Shown piece after piece: positions 7,407-13,008 of a DNA stretch of 24,250 bases (positions are counted from its first letter, which is position 1; the number at the start of each line of letters is the position of its first letter). The stretch comes from a virus: the IMG/VR virus record IMGVR_UViG_3300005664_000085, positions 1 through 24,250 of that record; one strand, 5' to 3'. Made by a program: the position numbers and the translations under genes. The notes beneath the pieces are model-generated. The model did no database searches. It was not told where the DNA came from and saw only the letters and a program-made list of their open reading frames with translations.

Positions 7407-8714
7407 ATGAGTGTAAGTTTATCACCAACTCAACTCTCTAAACCTTATCACTCTAATCACGAGTTTTATAGTTTATATCAAGATCGAGGTGAAAGATTTT
7501 TAGATAAAATAAATAAAGAAGAACCATTTGAATTAACAGATGGTTCTTTTTCAACTATATCAAAATCATCACCTGGAGTCCTCCTTTTGTTAGAAAAAAA
7601 TTATAAAGAATTAGGTGGTGGTAAAAAATTATTCTGTTGTGAAGGTGCTGTATGGAGATCCCTTTCTGAATTTAAAAAAACAGTTGAATTCGGTGCTGGA
7701 GGAGGTCAGGGTGCTGGTTCAAAGAATACAGCAGTACAAGAATCCACTCAATGTGTTTTTAATTCTCTTTCACATTTAAAAGGACAAGAAATTAAACCCG
7801 AAGATATTACTTTCACTACAATATCTGAATCATATCAATACTGTCAAACTACAACTCCATTAGACGAAGTATATAAATTTTCACAAAACGAATCGTGGAA
7901 ACAATCCTTTATAACTAGTTCCAATATACTCTATAGCTATGTAAGCGAATCTAATTATACTCATCATAGAGACTCTCCACTCATAAACGATCTATACGCG
8001 AAATACGCGAGTACAGGCGTAAAATATCAATCGGATAAATGGAATCCAAGCGATGTATGGATTGTAAAAGACAGCGCGTTAGATACCCGATTTTCATCCA
8101 GTATAGAAGAATTAAATAATCAAGTAAAAGACATGTTCCAAAATAAGGAGATAATAGGAGTCAGTTTAAAGAAACTAGGTAAAAACCCTAAATTAGAAGT
8201 AAAGAATATGGATAAAGATAATAAAAAAAAGTACCAATATTTAGGATATAAAACCACTTCAAAAAGTAAAGATATTTCTTTATTATACGATGGAGGTCGA
8301 ATTTATTTTCGTACATTTAATCATGCTACAAATTGGGCTGGTGAAATTTTGGGAAAGACAGCGTCGCATGGTAAGATTGGTTTTGGTCCAATTAACACTA
8401 TCTTAGAAAAACATAATATAAATTCATTTAGGACTTCTAAACATTATAAAATATTGTGGGAAGACTATGAACTTACAAAACAAATATTTCATTCGCTATT
8501 TAATGAATTTATAGAAAATAAATCTAAGGAGGATATTGATATATTTATACAGGAAAAAAATATTGACTGGAGAGTTTCTAAAATGATGGGATTACAATTT
8601 TTATCTATTATAGAATCTCAACCTAAAGATATACAAAATAATATACTTACAGAAATTATCTCTTATGCGAGCAGCGAATTAGACGAAAGCTCTGTTTATT
8701 TAAAATTATCATGA
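7407..8714 (+). CDS. Conserved phage protein, possible PD-(D/E)XK-like fold
   Basis: A 435-aa protein with no confident assignment. Notable segments are a Gly-rich FGAGGGQGAGSKNTAVQEST near residues 95-115, a cysteine pair (KLFCCEGA), KWNPSDVWIVKD near 212-223, and EIIGVSLKKLGKN near 250-262. WNPSDVW followed by SLKK resembles the spacing of an Asp and a Lys in restriction-endonuclease-like folds, but no complete catalytic set can be read with certainty. The C-terminal 120 residues are helical. The stop overlaps the next start as ATGA. Bases around 7970-8110 are less AT-rich than neighbouring modules, suggesting an older resident gene. Confidence 0.75.
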   Translation: MSVSLSPTQLSKPYHSNHEFYSLYQDRGERFLDKINKEEPFELTDGSFSTISKSSPGVLLLLEKNYKELGGGKKLFCCEGAVWRSLSEFKKTVEFGAGGGQGAGSKNTAVQESTQCVFNSLSHLKGQEIKPEDITFTTISESYQYCQTTTPLDEVYKFSQNESWKQSFITSSNILYSYVSESNYTHHRDSPLINDLYAKYASTGVKYQSDKWNPSDVWIVKDSALDTRFSSSIEELNNQVKDMFQNKEIIGVSLKKLGKNPKLEVKNMDKDNKKKYQYLGYKTTSKSKDISLLYDGGRIYFRTFNHATNWAGEILGKTASHGKIGFGPINTILEKHNINSFRTSKHYKILWEDYELTKQIFHSLFNEFIENKSKEDIDIFIQEKNIDWRVSKMMGLQFLSIIESQPKDIQNNILTEIISYASSELDESSVYLKLS

Positions 8715-8776
8715 ACGAAATACAAAGATTACAACAACTAGCTGACATATTAACTGAAATTAAAGTAAATAATCCA
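8711..8776 (+). repeat. Dispersed leader repeat, copy 1
   Basis: About 66 bases encoding MNEIQRLQQLADILTE and IKVNNP are nearly repeated at 10248-10313 and 12733-12798. Similarity extends upstream of the ATG: TTTAAAATTATC here, where it encodes the end of the previous gene, against TTTAAAACTATC before copy 3, where it is non-coding. Confidence 0.8.
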
Positions 8777-9004
8777 AACGTAAAATTCTCTAATTTAAGA
8801 TTAGGAGAAAAATATGATTTGGAAGGAGAAAATATATCAGAAACTGGGGTTGAATTTGATGGTTATAATCCTGTTGAAAATAATAAGTCTGCATTTTTTA
8901 AAATGGATCCAAATGGTTTTGAAGATGATTGGGATGAAGAAGATGGTGGTAATATAATAGAATTTTGGGAAGATGAATTAACAAAAATAACTCCATCAAA
9001 ATAA
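8711..9004 (+). CDS. Short protein: targeting-type leader plus small acidic module
   Basis: A 97-aa protein. Residues 1-16 (MNEIQRLQQLADILTE) are a helical leader closing Ile-Leu-Thr-Glu, followed at once by IKVNNP. The remainder (FSNLRLGEKYDLEGEN onward) is a small acidic beta-rich module ending in negative charge. The same leader recurs in near-identical DNA at 10248 and 12733. The module resembles those ending the proteins at 10818 and 13009 (a lead strand, then LxxGxxY). If cleaved after Glu16 it would give an 81-aa product. ATGA overlap with the previous gene suggests coupled translation. Confidence 0.8.
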   Translation: MNEIQRLQQLADILTEIKVNNPNVKFSNLRLGEKYDLEGENISETGVEFDGYNPVENNKSAFFKMDPNGFEDDWDEEDGGNIIEFWEDELTKITPSK

Positions 9005-9005
9005 A

Positions 9006-10556
9006 ATGAGTATAAAAATTTCCGACATATCAAACATTCTCCTTCAAGATCCCCAAAACAAAAAATGGGATAAAAAATATATCGATGGAGTTATTAAGGA
9101 GAGAATAGCTGTTTTAGATTACAAAAAGACATTTCCACAAGGTCTTAATGAACAAGATGAGGACAAAGACAAAGACAAAGACAAAGACGAAGAGGATGTA
9201 GAATTAGAACCTGAAACTATTCCTGTTCCTAAAGAAGAACCGGAAAATATAAAAATTTCAGACGACGAACTTATCCCAAAGAGTGATGAAGAAGAAATTA
9301 CAGTTGAACCTGATGTAGAAGTAGCCCCTGAAACTATACCTGTTCCAGATGAACCTATTTCTCCAGAAATAGAGAAAAAACAAGCCGAGTATACTACTAT
9401 AAGTAAAGAACAAGCACGTGAATTACTTTCCTTTAAAGGAAAAATATTCCAAGCTGTATTCACTAAACGAGGAGACGGATCACTACGCGCAATGAATGGC
9501 CTTACAGGTGTGCGCAAGTATACGTCTGGTGGAGAACTTCCATATAGTCCCAAAGATAAAGGACTTGTTCCCGTATACGACCTTAAAATTGGAAATGGTC
9601 CTAAGGGCTACAGAATGTTAAATTTGGATGGTTTAAAGACACTTCATATGGACGGTAAGAAGTACAAGATCGACCCATTTTTAAGAGAAATAAAAATAAA
9701 CCAAGAATTAAATCCTACAGATGAAAAACAAACACAAGCATTTGAGGATGTATCTAATACTACTAAATCAACATTTACTGTAGATGGTAATACTATAGAA
9801 GTTATTTTATCTGTAAATCCTACAGTATCATTTGAATATATAGATAAAATATATGGAACTCATTTACAAAATTTAATGACTGGAGACAAACATTTTTATG
9901 AAGATTTAAAAGATGAAATACCCGAAAAATTTCAAAAAGTTGGTATATTATCTTTTTCTGTTAATGAAGAATATGGTACTACCAAATTAAGAAATACTGG
10001 AGAACAATCTAATATACAATTATATTTAAAAATATTAAATAATGTTTTTAATGTTGCTAAAAAATATTTTAGTAAATATGACCCAAATGTTATAATTATA
10101 AATTATCCTGATCGTGATATCCCTAGTGATATTCATAAAAAAAGAAATAATACCTATAAACAATATATTGAAAAAAATAGTTGGGGTCATTATAATGTTA
10201 AAGAAAAAAATGGTATTCTATATTTAGAAAAAAATAATTTAAATACAATGAACGAAATAAAAAGATTACAACAATTAGCTGGAATACTTTCGGAAATAAA
10301 GATAAATAATCCATTAATTGATTCTAAAAAACTTATGGATTTATATAATTCATTACATAATAAAATTGAAGATTATTTTGAAGAAAATGACACGTTTCCT
10401 GAGATAGATGAAGAACTTGAAGAATTAGGAAATAAATATGGTTTTAGTGAGGGTGTATTTTTAAATCCAATCAAAAATGAAAAAATTTTTAATATTTTAG
10501 ATCAAGAAGAGAAAACACAATTATATAAAGACTTAGAAATTTTATTAAACAAATAA
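9006..10556 (+). CDS. Modular protein with WYL_2/DUF2693-like SH3 domain, fused to a leader-type protein
   Basis: A 516-aa chimeric ORF. Residues 1-50 are helical. Residues 51-130 are an acidic/Pro linker that includes a KDKDKDKD repeat and two copies of PETIPVP. Residues about 135-222 (FKGKIFQAVFTKRGDGSLRA, then the MNGLTGVRKY strand and GYRMLNLDG) match what I recall of the Sm-like SH3 domain WYL_2/DUF2693. LREIKINQ at 226-233 is a variant of the block-wide motif and opens a very AT-rich 180-residue segment. Met415 (base 10248) starts an in-frame MNEIKRLQQLAG leader with LSEIKINNP, as if a missing stop fused two genes. A separate product from 10248 is possible. Confidence 0.78.
   Translation: MSIKISDISNILLQDPQNKKWDKKYIDGVIKERIAVLDYKKTFPQGLNEQDEDKDKDKDKDEEDVELEPETIPVPKEEPENIKISDDELIPKSDEEEITVEPDVEVAPETIPVPDEPISPEIEKKQAEYTTISKEQARELLSFKGKIFQAVFTKRGDGSLRAMNGLTGVRKYTSGGELPYSPKDKGLVPVYDLKIGNGPKGYRMLNLDGLKTLHMDGKKYKIDPFLREIKINQELNPTDEKQTQAFEDVSNTTKSTFTVDGNTIEVILSVNPTVSFEYIDKIYGTHLQNLMTGDKHFYEDLKDEIPEKFQKVGILSFSVNEEYGTTKLRNTGEQSNIQLYLKILNNVFNVAKKYFSKYDPNVIIINYPDRDIPSDIHKKRNNTYKQYIEKNSWGHYNVKEKNGILYLEKNNLNTMNEIKRLQQLAGILSEIKINNPLIDSKKLMDLYNSLHNKIEDYFEENDTFPEIDEELEELGNKYGFSEGVFLNPIKNEKIFNILDQEEKTQLYKDLEILLNK
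9162..9188 (+). repeat. GACAAA hexamer tandem repeat
   Basis: Four perfect GACAAA units plus GAC encode an alternating Asp-Lys run in a disordered linker. This is a slippage-type repeat that can vary in length without frameshift. Confidence 0.85.
10248..10313 (+). repeat. Dispersed leader repeat, copy 2 (in-frame inside a longer ORF)
   Basis: Encodes MNEIKRLQQLAG, then ILSE and IKINNP, in frame with the ORF begun at 9006. The ATG could act as an internal start for a 102-aa protein. The DNA closely matches copies at 8711 and 12733, but the upstream flank differs from those two. Confidence 0.75.
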
Positions 10557-10569
10557 TTTAAAATAAAAT

Positions 10570-10818
10570 ATGAAACGTAGCGAATTAAAACAAATAATTA
10601 AAGAGGTAGTAAGAAGTACTCAACCTCAAAGAGTTGCACCTGAACGTGAAACAATCGTTAAACCAGAAACTGACACTCCAGAACGTAAACCAAAGAGACG
10701 TACATTAACTCCACCAACCGAAGCACCTTCCACACGCCCTAAGGCAGAAGGTGTAATTAAAGAAAACGAACAAGATATAGCTCAAAAAATAGCAGACCGT
10801 TTCCAAAAATTAAAATAA
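10570..10818 (+). CDS. Short disordered Pro/Thr-rich protein with helical leader
   Basis: An 82-aa protein. Residues 1-16 (MKRSELKQIIKEVVRS) are an amphipathic basic helix containing Ile-Lys-Glu, like the leaders at 592 and 4604. Residues 17-60 are rich in Pro, Thr, Arg and Lys and should be disordered. The end is a short helix (AQKIADRFQKLK). Small, basic, leader-bearing proteins like this resemble T4 internal head proteins in general character. The last base of its stop is the first base of the next ATG. No catalytic motif. Confidence 0.75.
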   Translation: MKRSELKQIIKEVVRSTQPQRVAPERETIVKPETDTPERKPKRRTLTPPTEAPSTRPKAEGVIKENEQDIAQKIADRFQKLK

Positions 10819-12686
10819 TGGAGTATAATCAAATATTTAAGCCCTCAACCCTAGCTAAGCTAAATAAAAAATCCCAAGAAAATCTTAAATCGATGCTTGG
10901 TGATAAAACACTTATGCAAACAATGATTCAATCACAAGAATTATTGGATGACATCTCTAAGGCAGAAGCTCCATATAAAGATCAATTAGAACAACTTGCT
11001 ATTCAAATGATAGAAGATTTATATCCTATTGTTGAAGAAGAGGGGATAAAGTTGGATGCTAAAATTGTTCCAATGAGCGATATTCATTCAGAATTGGATG
11101 AAATAAAAATAAACAAACCTATTTCTGATGGTGATATTTTAAATACATTTATAAAATTATCAAGTAAAGGAGGAAGACCTATTAAAGGTAGAGAAAAAGA
11201 ATGGATACTTCATTTTGTTGAAGAAACACAAAATATATTAGGAGACATACCTTCAGAGAGGATTTTAAATCTAATTAAAAAAAATCCAACATCTAGATTA
11301 AAAGAATTTATTCCCTTTATAAACGAAGAAATATCCCCTGAATCTCGTCGCCGTATAATAAATGGAATTACTCAAGGTGCAGCACTACGTGGTGCTTTCT
11401 CATTCTATCTATTTAAAGATTATCTTGACGCAATCGACCCTACTCTTATAGACAAATATAACCAAATAATGAAAAATTCATTTGGGATTTATGATGATGA
11501 TAATGCTATAGCAATGTTATTATCTTTATTAGCTCAAGGTCATAAAGCTGCTGGGGGTTCAAGTAAAGTTATTATTAATGAGATAAAAGTAAAACAACCT
11601 AAATTAATATTAGAATGTTTTTTTGATGAATCTTGGGTTGATTTTTTAAAACAAAATCCTATATTATTTAAAATGCTTAAGAATAATATATTAAGCATGA
11701 ATGGGGATAATATATATGATAAAGAAGATAATGTTTATAATATGGCAAATGATTTTTCTCATTGGGGTGGATCTTTGGGATTTAATGGATTAGAAGATTG
11801 GAATAAAGATAAATTAAAACAATTCATTCAAAAATTATTAACTCCTAAATACACTAAAGACTATGAAAATACCATTAATGTATTTAATAAAGCTATAGAT
11901 AATACTCCTTGTTATTCAAAAAAATATAAACAAAAAATTATCCAAAAACAAGGAGAAAAATTAAATAATCCTGAATGGATAAAAAATGAATTAGATAGAC
12001 TAAACGAACAACAAGAATCCGGTATAACAATTCGTGCTCGCGCTATTTGTTTTCCAATGTTAGTTCATGAAATAATTAAAGGTTTATATGAATTAGTTTC
12101 ATTACAAGGTTTTAAAGGTGATAAAGAAGCTAATCAAGGAGTTGTAGATAAAGTAGATACCTTATCAAATGAGTTGCATGATATTAAGTTTGGTAAACAT
12201 ATTTTTGATGCATTAAATGATATTTTTGCAGACTCACCACACTCTGATCCTCGTATACGAGAATTCTTCTTTTCCGAAGTATATCAACTTGAAGATGGTG
12301 ATTTTATAGATTTCGTAGAAAACGCTATTAATGAAGAATTATCTCCAAAACAAAAAAGATGGGTTGACTCTACATTAAAAGATATATCTTTCGATTTAAA
12401 AGCTGATGATTATGATCAAGAAGGGATTGATGAAATAAAAGTAAACAATCCTGAATCAATTAAATTCGAAAATTTAAAGATAGGAGATGTATATAGTTTC
12501 AAAATAAAAAATGGTAATATGGAAAAATTAATAATAGTTAATAAAACGCCCAATGAACTAAATCCGTATTCTAAACCTGCTATTGTTGGGAATCGAAATA
12601 TTAATATGAATAATGAAGATGATGATGATAATGATCATTATTTAACCATTTCTAAAGATGATATTATTAATATAAAAAATATTTAA
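10818..12686 (+). CDS. Putative virion protein split by two EIKVNNP-headed segments
   Basis: A 622-aa protein. The backbone appears in three stretches: residues 1-94; 172-254 (SPESRRRIINGITQGAALRG, then FSFYLFKDYLDAIDP); and about 402-538 (TIRARAICFPMLVHEIIKGL). These resemble a conserved structural-type protein I recall from T4-like marine phages. Between them lie unrelated, more AT-rich segments, each opening with the motif: LDEIKINKP (Glu95) and INEIKVKQP (Glu255). A third, IDEIKVNNP (Glu539), opens the C-terminal acidic beta-rich module. The backbone would read through plausibly if the inserts were removed. Each motif fits [I/L]-x-E before the possible cut. Virion function inferred. Confidence 0.78.
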   Translation: MEYNQIFKPSTLAKLNKKSQENLKSMLGDKTLMQTMIQSQELLDDISKAEAPYKDQLEQLAIQMIEDLYPIVEEEGIKLDAKIVPMSDIHSELDEIKINKPISDGDILNTFIKLSSKGGRPIKGREKEWILHFVEETQNILGDIPSERILNLIKKNPTSRLKEFIPFINEEISPESRRRIINGITQGAALRGAFSFYLFKDYLDAIDPTLIDKYNQIMKNSFGIYDDDNAIAMLLSLLAQGHKAAGGSSKVIINEIKVKQPKLILECFFDESWVDFLKQNPILFKMLKNNILSMNGDNIYDKEDNVYNMANDFSHWGGSLGFNGLEDWNKDKLKQFIQKLLTPKYTKDYENTINVFNKAIDNTPCYSKKYKQKIIQKQGEKLNNPEWIKNELDRLNEQQESGITIRARAICFPMLVHEIIKGLYELVSLQGFKGDKEANQGVVDKVDTLSNELHDIKFGKHIFDALNDIFADSPHSDPRIREFFFSEVYQLEDGDFIDFVENAINEELSPKQKRWVDSTLKDISFDLKADDYDQEGIDEIKVNNPESIKFENLKIGDVYSFKIKNGNMEKLIIVNKTPNELNPYSKPAIVGNRNINMNNEDDDDNDHYLTISKDDIINIKNI

Positions 12687-12732
12687 AATATATAACCTCC
12701 CTAAAGAAGATTAATTAATATTTAAAACTATC

Positions 12733-12798
12733 ATGAACGAAATAAAAAGATTACAACAACTAGCTGGTATAATAACTGAAATAAAAGTAAACAATCCT
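12733..12798 (+). repeat. Dispersed leader repeat, copy 3
   Basis: Near-identical DNA to copies at 8711 and 10248. The 12 bases upstream (TTTAAAACTATC) differ by one base from the coding sequence before copy 1, so a unit larger than the leader seems to have been duplicated. Confidence 0.8.
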
Positions 12799-13005
12799 AT
12801 ATATCCATATTTTAATGAATGGAAAGAAGATAATATATTAAGTATGCAAGACCAGGAGTATGAACCCCATGAAATATTAGACTTTAAGGACCAGAATACT
12901 CCAGAAGATGCAGTGAATTATTTAATTAATATTGGTTATCTTGATCAAAATGATTTTGATCATAATTTAACTTTTATTAAAACAGGTTTATATCCTAAAT
13001 ATTAA
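12733..13005 (+). CDS. Short protein with leader repeat, 90 aa
   Basis: Residues 1-16 (MNEIKRLQQLAG then IITE) precede IKVNNP, the clearest example of the block's leader and site. The remaining 68 residues (a Trp/Asp/Glu-rich segment, then TPEDAVNYLINIGYLDQNDF) look like a small helical domain not shared with the other leader proteins. It is preceded by 46 bases of non-coding DNA and followed 3 bases after its stop by the 792-codon gene. If cut after Glu16 the product is 74 aa. Unknown function. Confidence 0.78.
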   Translation: MNEIKRLQQLAGIITEIKVNNPIYPYFNEWKEDNILSMQDQEYEPHEILDFKDQNTPEDAVNYLINIGYLDQNDFDHNLTFIKTGLYPKY

Positions 13006-13008
13006 ACA

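Noticed and set aside
9162-9188. GACAAA tandem repeat as a regulatory iteron
   Set aside because: It is in frame, encodes Asp-Lys in a disordered acidic linker, and shows no link to an origin or operator.
9119-9553. 144-codon open frame on the minus strand
   Set aside because: It is antisense to the acidic/Pro linker and reads as a low-complexity Ser/Gly string; a shadow of the + strand gene.
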